Shown: positions 1 to 11,300 of the stretch, piece after piece
How the letters are laid out: each line of letters starts with the position of its first letter
Position numbering within the stretch: the first letter of the stretch is position 1
Source of the DNA: Blattamonas nauphoetae
Taxonomy: Eukaryota > Preaxostyla > Oxymonadida
Direction: 5' to 3'
Assembly (NCBI GenBank): GCA_033064195.1
Contig: JARBJD010000701.1
Span: forward strand, 1-22,205
DNA: 22,205 nucleotides
Notes under the pieces: generated by a model
What the model saw: only the letters and a program-made list of their open reading frames with translations
The model's database searches: none
Told to the model about the DNA's origin: nothing
Program-made: the position numbers and the translations under genes

Positions 1-843
1 TGGTCGGATCAGTCGGATCCTGATCAGAAGCCTGGATGTGTCGTGAAGACCATGAATTCAGTGGAGTTGTGTAATGGTAAGTGGGAGGGTTACTTCCTCT
101 CCTGCTCCCTCCGACTAACGCTTTTGATGGGAGTCTTGGTCGAAACACAGGCGCAGAAAAACGTGGAAGTGGCGCAAACTCCTCCAACGGCGGTGGATCT
201 TCAGGATATTTGTCAGGAATCGTGTAGGGGCTTGTATGTTAGGTTCTGACACGATTTCCTGGTTGTCCTGAGATGTGTCGTAGCCGCGTCGTTGTATCCG
301 TTCCTCAATCGCCTTTGGTGGCTGACCAGTTGTAGAGTGGTTATTGCTTTCGTATTCGACTCGGACGACTTCTTTAGTGAAAATTCAGTGTCTGGAAATC
401 GATATGTTGGAGTCAATCACGTAATTCTGATCTTCAAGTGTATCGTCTTCAAAAACACTTCCAGGAGCATCTCCATTGGGGCGGAGAAGTGGTGTTGTCT
501 GAATGATTCGGACTGATGGGGATTCGTCTGGATTTGGTAGTTCTTCATCATCTTCTGGATCATGGACAGATCCTGTAAAGATCTGCTGTTGGAATGTTGA
601 TAGTGGGACGTGTGAACTTATTGTTGTTGTGTTAAGAGGAGTTGATGGGACGGGGCGAGGTGGTGAATGAGTTGAAAGACCACGTTCTCGAAGAACATCA
701 GCGAAACTTCGTGCTGAGCCGCTGCCATCACACAAAACTCCTGAAAACATCAGTAGAAGCCATGTGATATGTCGAAAAACATGAAATCTGATTGTTTTAA
801 TGGTCACTGTAGAGGTTGACCTTAGTTTTTCCTGATTTGGCAT
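1..843 (-). pseudogene. Unrecognised Pro/Ser/Thr-rich protein with hydrophobic leader; frame broken, runs off left edge
   Basis: I do not recognise this gene. I chose the ATG at 843, which places a hydrophobic stretch (ITWLLLMFSGVLC) at residues 26-38 as a possible signal peptide or anchor; an in-frame ATG at 963 would add 40 residues. After the leader comes a low-complexity part rich in Pro, Ser, Thr and acidic residues (for example HDPEDDEELPNPDESPS). A TGA at 387-385 ends the first open stretch of 192 codons (counted from 963). The same frame then stays open with similar composition (KEVVRVEYESNNHSTTGQ) to about 215. From about 211 to the window edge the coding-like signal moves to another frame (KYPEDPPPLEEFAPLPRF). 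It lies head to head with the DUF1963 gene, less than 200 bp away. It may be a decaying gene, or a whole gene with one stop and one indel from sequencing error. Function is unknown. Confidence 0.4.
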
Positions 844-1026
844 TGGTCGTGGGTTTGTCAAGAGAAAGATAAAGAATGGAAAGGTGGAGCAAAAGACGAA
901 TTCATGGCGAAATAGGAGAAGTGTGCACTCACAGGGATGGGTTTTAGGTGAGGAATGAATCATGGATTGATCTTAAAAACCTCGTAAATCTAGACTTTCT
1001 CTCATGAGTGCACCCGTCCGATACAC

Positions 1027-1811
1027 ATGTCTCGATCTTTTCTCAATTTTGCTCAGACTAGAGTGGCTCTCAAGCAAATAATTCTGACGACAACTGAAGA
1101 AGAAACAACACCGTACAATAGCAAGTTCGGGGATTTCCATATCTTCCTTCTGATATGGACTTTCCTTTATCTGCTGATGGGGAAATGCTTACACTCCTTG
1201 CCCAACTCAATTTTGCTGAACTTCCACATCTTCCTCATTTCCCTTCTGAAGGCATTCTGCAGTTCTTTTGTCTTGATGATGACTTCACTGGAGTAGACTA
1301 CGACAATCCAACTCAACAATCAAAATTTCGAGTTTTTCCATTCACCACCTTATCTTCCATTGGACGCCCTTCATCAACCGACGGAAGAGCTGACCTCAGC
1401 ATATACTGGCCGTTCCGCAAACAAGAATATCGTCTCACTGGAACTCTCCGTGATAGTCTCCCCAATATTCTTCATTTCCAGTTTCAACTGATCCTCGACG
1501 CGTTTGTTGAAAACTGTGCAGATGCTGGACAAAACTTCACTTCTGATGACGTTGATGCCATGGTAGATGATTATTGTGTATATATAGCGTCAAAGCGCTG
1601 TCATACCATTGGTGGATACACCAATTTTGTAGAAGCGGATCCTCGCATGTACAATTCCAAATTCGAACCGTATACCGTCAATCTCCTCCAAATAGGTTCG
1701 GTTGGAGACATTTATGTGTCTGAATGTGGCATTGCGTCATTTCTTATCAAGCCAGACAAGTTGGATGCAAAGGACTTCACTGACGTGTTGTACATCATCG
1801 ATTCATCATGA
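1027..1811 (+). CDS. DUF1963 / YwqG-like protein, one frameshift
   Basis: Two overlapping frames together read as one DUF1963 (YwqG-like) protein of about 261 residues, the usual size for the family. The first frame (ATG 1027) runs to NSKFG. The second supplies GFPYLPSDMDFPLSADGE, then LLAQLNFAELP, GILQFF, CHTIGGY, NLLQIGS and the terminal DFTDVLYIIDSS. The order SKFGG-PYLP, pl-LLAQiNF, GiLQFF, GGYp, LLQigsd and the CGiasFfI-like block (CGIASFLI) is the family's own order. The frames meet at a run of four G (1129-1132). One more base there gives SKFGGFPYLP and makes the length a multiple of three (786). The biochemical role of DUF1963 is not established; the family is common in bacteria and scattered in protists, so past lateral transfer is possible. 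It ends in TGA and shares a short divergent upstream region with the gene at 1-843. Confidence 0.82.
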
Positions 1812-2220
1812 TTCTAACCCAATATTTGGCTGAAATTCCTCTCATTTGAAGGCAGGGTATCATTCTCACTCAACATCTGCATCATCAACCATTGTTCGAA
1901 AGAACGGACAAATCCCCAAGAATATGTCTCAATTTCTACAATATCTCCACCAGAGATGATTAGAATGATGTTATGTCGCCCAAGAGGCGGAGGAATTGTT
2001 TTTCAGTTGAGATTGTCCTCTTCTTGTCCAATTCTCTCTTCGACGCTCCTTTTATGAGATTGACGTTTTGTCAGACCCTTTCCATAATCTTGCGGAAATG
2101 CAATCACGTTTATTTAGTTTGAATTTGAATGGGATTGTGATAGAGCCGAGGTGAATAGTGACTGTCTGATTTGTTTTCCTGTGGTTTCGATCTGGACTCG
2201 ATCACTTCATTTGTTGCCCA
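1812..2220 (+). other. Intergenic spacer with no recognised gene
   Basis: These 409 bases lie between two same-strand genes. I see no open frame of useful length, no tRNA-like fold and no clear repeat. The part next to the downstream ATG (2221) presumably carries that gene's promoter, but I cannot point to an element. Confidence 0.5.
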
Positions 2221-3292
2221 ATGAGAAACAATTTAAACTCAGACCAACACAATTACATCTGTCTCCCCACTGGAGATCCACACTGTGATGAAACTCCTTA
2301 TTTCTGAGAACTGAATCCAATATCATCTCCACAATAGAACAAGCGTCACAGTCGTTCTTATCGCTTATTAACTTCATCAAAGAAGGAAACCATCTGGATA
2401 GCAAAGCAACCAAACAGGCATGCACTCTTCTGAAGAAAATCACACCAGACATGTTCAATCCTTTCGATGTCAAACAGATCCTCTTCGAACTCCTTCCAAC
2501 ACACGACGGCTCCTGCACTGCTTTTACAGAATCTCTCATTCCGCTCCTCACATCGTCCAACGAGGAACTGGTCAGATCTTCACTGTGGTTTCTGAGTATG
2601 AATATATCCCATGCCACTCCTGGAATCCGATTCGATGTTCTCGCGACAGGATTCTTTAATCTCCTCCCACAATCTTTTTTTGTGAACAGAAAATGCACCT
2701 GCTATCCCCGTCCCTATCGTGTCTGATGCACCTCGTGACCAGGTTGATGTTCTGTTCGTCTCAATCTTCCATTCCGGAAATCTGCAAACAACGACACATT
2801 TCAAAAGAAATCTTCCAACAAATCTTCATCGACAAGTTCTTCCATCCCATCGAACCATTTCTGGAGGTTCTATGCCACAGCAGGCGTCGATTTGGAAATT
2901 ATGAGCACTCACTCAACTTCTCAATGCTGTGTCGAACGATTGTCGAATGCTCTCCCTTCCTGGAACAGATCACACAATTCGTGCTGTCTTCGTCGTTTCC
3001 TCTGGTCTTCACAGACAGTCTTCAATTCTTCGAAACCGACGATGTGATCATCTTTCTCCTTCAGAGTCTGGTGAAAGATCGAACTGCATGGCAGAATGAA
3101 GATCCTTCTGCTCAAAAGCGAGCACAACTGATTCTGGCTAAACTGTGTGATGAAGGTCTTTCAGATGAAATCGAACTCCACTTTCAATGCGATGAGTATG
3201 ATTACTCCGAAGAGCGGATGGTCTTTGTGGGAGTACGAGTGATTGATCAGTTGGGAGGGAATACACCATTTCATGCAGAAGAAGAGGAGTGA
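2221..3292 (+). CDS. Lineage-specific multicopy family protein (Blattamonas-type), two single-base frameshifts
   Basis: Three frames in series read as one protein of about 357 residues. Frame one (ATG 2221) gives MRNNLNSDQHNYICLPTGD...DETPYF. Frame two gives LRTESNIISTIEQ..., KEGNHLDSKATKQACTLL, LFELLPTHDGSCTAFTES, LLTSSNEELVRSSL and FDVLATGFFNLLPQSF. Frame three gives EQKMHLLSPSL, KQRHISKEIFQQIFIDKF, ECSPFLEQITQFVLSSSF, FTDSLQFFETD, QKRAQLILAKLCDEGLSDEI and DQLGGNTPF. I recognise these phrases and their order from a large family of hypothetical proteins in Blattamonas nauphoetae; no function is known. The mostly helical, Leu-rich pattern would fit an alpha-solenoid (inference). The frames meet at TTT 2301-2303 and at a T7 run (2675-2681). 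One extra T at each restores the family sequence and a length of 1,074 bases. It ends in TGA, 26 bases before the transposon. Confidence 0.75.
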
Positions 3293-3317
3293 ATTATGTT
3301 TTGAGATGACCAGTGTA

Positions 3318-3594
3318 TCGGGGGTGGCAGAAAAACTTTCCGGAGGTATCATGCCGTGTAGATCGCGATGTATCTTCTAATCTCCTCCACTTCACTTTTT
3401 CCATTCTTAAACCTTCAATTTTTGATAACAGAGAAAAACAAGTGTTTTTGAGAAGTCGGGAATGAGGTGATCGTGAGTGGGATCTCTCTCGGTATCATAT
3501 GTCATTCTCATCTCAAGGAAAAATTTGACACAAATTTCTCAATATGATCCATTTCCCAACTCTTTTCTAAAATTGGAGGAATACAGAATGAAAA
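3318..3594 (+). repeat. Left terminal inverted repeat of the transposon
   Basis: 277 bp, matching the reverse complement of 4297-4572. I found three differences: G/T near the tip (GGGGGTGG against GGGTGTGG), T/C in GGTATCATGCC against GGTACCATGCC, and one extra T in a T-run (CTTCACTTTTTCC against CTTCACTTTTCC). Confidence 0.9.
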
Positions 3595-4296
3595 ATGAAG
3601 TGTTTTGAGGGATGTGTGATTCTGTCCATATGATCAATGTAATTGATCCTGATCTGTTCAAATGGGTTACAAATCGCCAATAAGGAAGAATTTGCCTGAT
3701 ATTGTTGTTTCTTATCTCGATGATCCTATCAAAAATGTGTAAATCTCAATGAAATGATGCAAATAATATATGAGCGTGGAAAAAAATCAAATTTTACTGA
3801 ATTCAGATTTAGTTGTTGAGTACACATAAGAAAGGTGAATTTATAGATTTCAAGCCTGATCGCGCATGAAATGGCCTTTCTAAGATCAGCACATTTTTGC
3901 ACACTTTTTATTGCAAAACAAGTTCAAAGACAGGGAAAGGATGGAAAACAACAAAAAAAGAGGTCTCTATGTGAAACAATGGACAAAATACATCCATTAA
4001 AGAGAAAAATTGAAAAACGTGAGATTTCAGAGTTGATCGTGACAACTTCTATGTTTTATGAAATTGAAAAAGTTCAGAAATGATGTATTTAGGGATGATA
4101 AACGAAGAAAGATAATTTTTAGGAGAATTACTGCGTCAGTACGATTTTGTGACGCGAGGATTATTGCATTGAGAACTACACAAATTCGAAACTCGGACTT
4201 GATCTCCGATCACACTATCCACATTCAAAATCACCGTTACATATCAAAATTTTCATCAATACGCTTTGAGACTTTCACAACTTCACTTGACGACAG

Positions 4297-4572
4297 TTTT
4301 CATTCTGTATTCCTCCAATTTTAGAAAAGAGTTGGGAAATGGATCATATTGAGAAATTTGTGTCAAATTTTTCCTTGAGATGAGAATGACATATGATACC
4401 GAGAGAGATCCCACTCACGATCACCTCATTCCCGACTTCTCAAAAACACTTGTTTTTCTCTGTTATCAAAAATTGAAGGTTTAAGAATGGAAAAGTGAAG
4501 TGGAGGAGATTAGAAGATACATCGCGATCTACACGGCATGGTACCTCCGGAAAGTTTTTCTGCCACACCCGA
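4297..4572 (-). repeat. Right terminal inverted repeat of the transposon
   Basis: 276 bp, the mirror of 3318-3594, ending at the flanking TA (4573-4574). The inner boundary is where TTTTCATTC diverges from the left copy. Confidence 0.9.
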
Positions 4573-5309
4573 TAGTGGTTGGTCCAAGGATTCCAAACAC
4601 TCGATATTGAAAAAAATAGTTCGAGTGATTTGAGATATGAGTGAAGTGTGTCATGTGGTGAGGCTTGGGGAAAGGAAAAAGACTGAATCGATAAATGAAC
4701 AGGAGAAAACAGAATTTAGAACAATTGAACCAACCCCTGCTCTGGTCATCATAAAGAAACAGGTGTTGCAGAATCGCCGAGTCAGAGTATGAACGACCAG
4801 GACTCGAACATGACTGATACCGAACGAGAAGAGGATGAAGAGAGTCACAGATCTCTCCAAAGTCTCTCAAAGAAGAATGGTGAAGTTGTGTGAAGGAGAA
4901 AGATGATGAAAATGAAGGGATGTGATGGGAACATAGTCGACTTGAAATGAAGTGAACTGAATCAGCGTCTGCTGTTTATGATTGACATCCTCACAACGGA
5001 TCATTGTTAGGCGAGATGGTTCATTCGACGACGAATGACTGTTCGGTGATGTGAGAGCTGGTTTTCGATCTCAGAGTGAGAGAGATCCAGATGAGACGGA
5101 ATCCATAGTGATGATGTTGATGAGAAAGCAGAGACACCGACTGGTGACTGGTGAGTTGTGGATTGTGTGACTCGTATGACGACCTTCAGACGTCAGAGTC
5201 GGTGTGTGAGAGACATTGAGATGGCTGAGGTGAAGTGGTGACAGTTTCGAGGTGAGAATAAGTGAATGAAAAGTGATGTCAATGACAGACATTTGACAGG
5301 CCAGAGGTG
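4573..5309 (+). other. Spacer between the transposon and the end of the giant gene
   Basis: No convincing gene was found in these 737 bases. The one coding-like stretch is a short plus-strand frame from ATG 4789 to TGA 4893 (34 aa, MNDQDSNMTDTEREEDEESH...), acidic and Ser-rich, and open upstream to about 4720. It could be the last exon or the remnant of a gene interrupted nearby, or chance. The part next to 5310 should hold the 3' end and processing signal of the giant minus-strand gene, but I cannot identify a motif. Confidence 0.35.
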
Positions 5310-8300
5310 TCATTCCACAGCCGGTTTCGGACCCTGAGAGCGAGCATCTTGTTGCTGCAGAAGCGAATAAACCACTTCCAGTGTTGGTCGTTCAGACGGA
5401 TCGCTCTGCAGGCATTGCTCAATCAGCTCGCGTGTTGGGGTGTGTGGGATGCTCAACAGATTCGGCCTTGTCCCCGCCACGATCTGGCGTTGTGCATTCT
5501 GAGCATCGTGCTCCGCAAACGGCACAACTCCAGTCTCGATTTCCCAAAGAACAAGGCCTAAGCTAAAAACCGACGCTTTCATCCCATCCACGTTCGCTTT
5601 CTTCTCCGACACTTCCGATGCTGCCCATCGCGCTTGTTCCTGCGTTGTCAGGCCTGTCGAAGGAGCAGAGTGGTTCATCGTTGTCTGGCATGCGTCGATC
5701 CCTCCGTCTGTCTCGACTGTTGCAAGTGCGTCTAGGATTTCCAGTTTCGTGTCGATCATGTGTGGTTGAACGGGAGACGATGGAGGAAGCGGATCTGTCG
5801 GAGCGTTCACTTTCAACGATACTTCTCCCGAATCGCTGACGATGATGTCGTGTGGCGTGATGTGCTTCAGTTGTTGCACATTCATGTTTCGCTTCGCAAT
5901 GTTCAGCAGAAGTCGAGTCAGTTCTCGCTTCGTCCTCATTTCATCGATTGGCCTCTTCACCTTTCCATGAAGTCGCTCGAACAGACTCTCTCGCACACAC
6001 ACCATCCTCTGCTCCATCTTCGCCTCGCCTGTCCACACATCAGCCATCACCTCCAGACCTTCCTTCCAATCATTGTTCCCATTCGTTTCAACCTTCTCGG
6101 GAAGTGGAGGCTGCACTGTTTGTTCAGTCGATGACATCGCCAGGACACTCGAATGGGGGACAGAGATGAGGCTTGGTTGCACGTTGTTCATTGTTCCTTG
6201 CGAGAAGTCTTCCACTTTCTCCACATCGTCTTCCTGAACCTCGTTCAATTCTTGGCGCGATTTCTCTTCAGCTGTTTTGTGTTTCTTGCGACGACGAAGA
6301 AGCAAGAGCAGAACGAGAAGGAAGACGAACAGCGCAATCAATCCTCCAATCACTGGAAGCAGCCATTTCATTGTTTGTGTTGCTTGTGACTTCCGAATGT
6401 CAACATCGCTTTTCTTCAGTTCGATCGAGGATGTGCGTTGATTCATTCCAAACAGCATACGAGCATGCAGTTCCAAGGCGCGATTCAATTTGATCGATGA
6501 CGATGCGAGTGTCAGTTCGATCTTCGTTTCGGAGAAGAGTGTGGTGGATTCTTCAGAAAGAGGAAACCATTTTGCATTGCCCTCAACTCCCTTCTCTTTC
6601 TCAAACACTTCCAGGAACAGACCACACGGGATCAGTGTCTCTCCAACCAGAGTCAGTGCGAAGGATGTGAACTTCGTGTCAGTGTTCACTTTCGACGAAG
6701 TGTTGGAGAATGTTGGGATGAAGAAAGGAGCATTGGCATCAACAACAGGCGAGATAAATGAGCATTCTTCGCCAATCGACATCCACGCTGACGATCCCGG
6801 AAGAAGCCCATCCCCGCCTCCCAAACTCCCAACTGTCAGAGTGCCTGACTCACAGCGAACGTTCTTTCGGACTGAACTGGAAGTGTTTGGGACTGTATTT
6901 TCGGAGAAGGTGGATGAGTGAATAGAGAGAGAACTGTTGGTGAGGTGGATGGCTCCTTGGTTGAGTTGAGTGAAGAGGGACAGCAGGACAGATGCAGACG
7001 AATTGGCAATAACGAGGAAGCCTGAGTCCCAAGAACAGATGGATGGAGATGGATCGTCGTTCGAAGATGGTTCTTTCCCAGTGAAGTGGCACGAATCAAT
7101 CACGGCATCTTGTCCATCAATCAGTGAGAGAAGCGTCGAGCACGATGTGTTCTTCATTTCAATCCCTTTCAGACTGATCGATTCTGATGTTTGGATCCGA
7201 AGAGCCGTTGAGGAGAAAGAAAGCGAGGAGAGAGTCAGACCACTCACATTCACTCTTCCTCCCGAAACAACAAGAAGTGATGGATTGATCGAGCGAGACG
7301 ATGAGACAGCCACATTCTGAACGATCACTTCTCCATTCTCACAAACCACAATCCCTTCAGAAGATTCCAGTGTCGATGAACTCACATCCAGTGTCAGAGC
7401 AGACAGCGAGAGTTCATCAGGATAGACAAACACATTGTTCACAATCTGACCTTTCCCAACCATCTCCAGTCTTCCATGCTGTTTGAATCCACAAATCAAC
7501 AGAGCATCTCCATTCATCAGCAATTTGGAATTCAGCGAGACAGATCCAACAATCTCCACATTCCGCTCATTTGTCAATGTCACTCCATCCGAAATCGTTC
7601 GGCAGGGACGTTCCAACGATCCACACAGAGGATGGTCTTCGCTCTTTTCCGTTGTCGACACCAGAATCTTCCCAGCAGAGCGAGGATGGAACTCGTACAG
7701 AAGAGAATACGGGTTGAACGAAGAATTGTGAGACCAGCTTGCTGCCTCAATCATCACTCCACTCCAAACACTCGTCTTGTTGAATGATCCTTCCCAGTTC
7801 GATCCAACCAATGTTTGTGTGTTTCTTCCTTTCAGCTCAATCCATCGTGATTCTCCATCTCCACTGCACTCCTCGAACGAGCAGTCTCTCACACTCACTT
7901 CAACTGACTCCCCCAATTCTCCCCACAACACACTTCCCTTCTTCATGTTTCCCTCAATTCTCTCAAACGTGCTGGATGACAGTTCCACACTTCCTTTCGA
8001 GTCTATCAGTGCACAGTCTGTCATTTCCAGATCAGTTGCTGACATTCCTGTCACACGAAGGCTTCCTCCCTCAATTGAGATCACACTCTGAGTGATCTGA
8101 ATCGATGAGGTGATCGAGCAGGAGGTGAAGGAGAGAGCTCCACACGAAGAGACGAAGAGAGGGTTCGAAGGAGCTGTGGATGGGAAGGAGATGATCAGCG
8201 AGTCGATGGAGAGCGATGAAGCGATGCCGTTATGCAGTTCGTTCTCAAATCGACCAGTTGGTGTGAAGAGGAGAGTTGATTCCTTCGTCGATCCACAAAT

Positions 8301-11300
8301 CGTGATGTCTCCTTCCAACGAAACAACAAAGTCCATCTGGATTGACTCCATCACTCGAATCTTCTCCAAATCTGCTCCAACCAGACGATTCACTCCCAAC
8401 TCCATCGACGAGCAGAAAAGAAGGAAATGCCCACATTTCGTGAATGTCTCTCCATTCGAATCCACTTCAACAGCTTCCGAAATCTGAATCAGATAAACAA
8501 GAAGAGAGCAATCAACCCCACTCACTCCATCTTCTCCCCAAAGTGATTCCGCATTCGTCTCTTTCGTGAAGCTCCCTTCCCAATCACTCGTGTCAATCAG
8601 AACATCCAATCTGCTTCCTATCACAAACACATCCGTCGCTTTCTTCGATTCTTCCACTTCTTCATTCCATTCTGTCTTTGTTTCTTTCTTCGTCCGCTCA
8701 ATCTCGATGTTTGTCATCGAATATGAGAATGTGTTCGTCGAACTGTTTCGCAGTTCCATCCAGATGCAGTGAGCAATCCCTTCGCATTTGCAGTTCGAGA
8801 AAGTCGTGTTGTCAATTCTGAACTCCGACGACTCGCTCACAACTCCCACAATCACTCCTCCTTTCGAGTCTGAGCTCACGATATCTGTGAACACTGAACC
8901 ATTCACAACCAAACTCCCTCCATCTTCCACTTTCACAATACATCCACTAATCGTTCCTTCTTTCAACAGGATTGTGGATCCTTCCATCTTCAGCTGTCCT
9001 GTTGCGACTGAGAATAGATCCACATGTTTCAGAGATGAGATCTCGATCACAACAGTGTTCAGTGTGACTGACGAACTGACTGCAAAGAATCCCGACGAGA
9101 CCAACTCAGTCGATGGATCAGCGATGATGAGCATTCTGTCATTTCCCTGGATTGTGAGAACAGAAATGAATGATTGCGATGCGGTTTGGGTGAGATCTGT
9201 GTCGAGTTGCACAGATGGAGAAGCAACTGACGAGAGACGAGTGATCATCTTCGAGAGAGAGGCACAGGGATAGACTGCGAATCCACACACTGAAATGTCG
9301 CTCGAGGCATTCGAGAGATGACCTTCCGAGTCCAAGTCGGCAAGGAACAGATAGAGAGGCACATTTGGAGAATGACTTCCTTCTTTCCCAACAAAAGAGC
9401 GAGCGGTTGTGTCATCTTTGTTCCACGCCAATGACAGAGCAGTTGAGACGTAATATTGGGTGAAGGTTGGTCGAGACAGGAAGAGGAAGTCTGAATCTGC
9501 TGTTGGAGAGGAGCAAGTTGTGATTGTGGTCGACCCTTTGATGGAGAGCGAGGAGTCGTCGGAGAGCGAGAGTGAGATCACTCCTGACGACACTTGACCA
9601 CTCGACGAGCACGATGTGAATGTGATTGAGTCAAGCGAGACAGACTGGTCAGAACCAACACTCCCAAACAGAATCGAAGGCGATGATGTCGATTTGAATG
9701 AGGAGAACGAACACAATCTCACTGACAATGATCCACAATCAGAAATGGAGAACAGTGGAGTCGATCTGGCTTCCTCTTTTGGAACAAATGAAAGAGATGA
9801 CAGTTCGATGGGACCAGCTGAGACAACGAAAGAGAAGGCAGAGGCGATGGTCAAGGTGGGATGTGTGGAGAGTGTCGATGTGAGGACAGATCCAGTCGAA
9901 CGGGCAGTGACGGAATCGGCAAGTGTGAGGGAGGAGTCGATCGAGATTGTCTGGTTCGTCTCGTTCAGACTCTGATGTGCCGTCGAGAGCGAGAGGCAAG
10001 GAAGTTGGAGGAGTCCACAGTTCGCGTGATCCTCTCCAGTCGTTCCTTCAACATGCTTGTCTCCACTCGTGTGAGGATACCAGATGAACAGAAGAGATTC
10101 AACTGCTTTCTCTCCATCCTTTCCCATCAGTCCATTCTTCTCTTCCTTTCCAAATGTACCATCTTCTGGAAGGTCTGGTCTCAATGTCAGAAATCCTTCA
10201 GTATTGATGAGTGTGCTCAGATCAGGAGCAGTCACGAATAAGTCTGTTCCGAGTGTGGCTGTGTTCTTGTCATCACCAGTTCCGAACTCGACAGCGGTGA
10301 ACGAGATGGTGCCAGCGAAGAGAGAGGCAACTTCGATCAACAGGGCGCCTCCATTTCCAGACGACGAGCATTTCGAGAAGTACACTTCCGCCAGCTCAAC
10401 CACTCCACTTCCAGAAACACACACTTTCAGTCCTCCACCATCTTCTTTCGATGAGCAGCTGACGAACGACGTCTTCGAGTTTGATGTCGATTTCCCAATT
10501 CTCAGAGACTGTCCTTCCCCAATCGTCACATCAACAACATGCGAAGAGTCTTCAGAGTGAGCGGAATCGAGTAGAGAGGTGAATGTGCATCCACCAAGAG
10601 ATAAGTCGCCAGATCCACGAAGGAGTGACGATGCAAGAGCGATGTTGGACAGCGAACAATCAACAAGATCCACTGATCCAGTTGAAGAAACAGAGAATCA
10701 GAAGAAGCATCATTGAAGTCACAGCTAAGTGATTTGAGCAGAAGAGTTCCTTCAGAAGCGACAGTGATGAATGCGTCCTTGTTTGAGAACAGGAGAGCAT
10801 GAAGATCACAAGAGTCGAGAGTGGCTGAGCCAGCTGCGATCGAGATGATGGGAGAGGAGAGTGTCGCCTGGTTCTCGTTCGAGAAGAACGACACTGATGT
10901 GATCGAGAGCGTTCCACTGCTCGAGATGGTTGATGATGATGACGAGAGCGATGGGAGGACGATGGTGAGGGAGTCGAGAGAGAGAAGACCATCTCCAAGT
11001 GTCATCAGACGAGTTCCATCTTGAGATCTCAACTTCGTTTCGCCCTTCTTCCCATCTTCTCCACGAACTCCGATCCTCATTTCTCCAACAGCGATCGTCT
11101 CTTCTGAATGTTCCCCTTCTCCAACAATCACTGAAATCATGTCTTCTGTTCCTTCGGTTGCTCGGCACAATGTCGCTGCGTGGCGGAGTGTCAAGCATTT
11201 CCTGTCGGGATGCCCACACATCACCGAATCCTCTCCCTCCTTCTCTCCTCCAACCTCTCCCTTCGACACTCGAACTGTTGCGAACCCAATTCCATCTTTC

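Larger units (their letters stand above)
3318..4572. mobile_element. Non-autonomous DNA transposon with long terminal inverted repeats
   Basis: The element is 1,255 bp with near-perfect terminal inverted repeats of about 277 bp around an AT-rich core of about 700 bp (3595-4296). The ends read TCGGGGGTGGCAG on the left and, on the other strand, TCGGGTGTGGCAG on the right. Each end is flanked by TA (3316-3317 and 4573-4574), consistent with a TA target duplication. If the repeats instead begin at TATCGG, a 3-bp GTG flanks both sides. The core holds only short open frames (70 and 88 codons) with no transposase motif, so it must have been moved by a protein made elsewhere. I could not assign a superfamily: TA would suggest Tc1/mariner-like, but the long repeats also occur in other groups. 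The repeats differ at about three positions, so insertion is recent. Confidence 0.85.

Noticed and set aside
3595-4296. Two short open frames in the transposon core as a possible transposase
   Set aside because: 70 and 88 codons, AT-driven Lys/Ile/Arg composition, no DDE/D-like spacing, and one runs into the terminal repeat.
3318-4572. Reading the long-TIR element as a cut-down virus-like (Polinton-type) element
   Set aside because: There is no virus-like gene in it, the flanks do not show a 6-bp duplication, and a plain non-autonomous DNA transposon explains everything seen.
4770-4830. tRNA-like T-arm (GTTCGAGTCCTGG on the minus strand)
   Set aside because: No matching A box, acceptor stem or anticodon arm at the right distance.
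4529-4870. 113-codon minus-strand frame over the right transposon end
   Set aside because: It starts in unique sequence and ends in the terminal repeat, with no motif and Phe/Ser-rich composition typical of noncoding AT-rich DNA.
5310-10673. Alternative genetic code with TAA/TAG as Gln
   Set aside because: No TAA or TAG occurs inside the long coding frames, so there is no positive evidence for reassignment.
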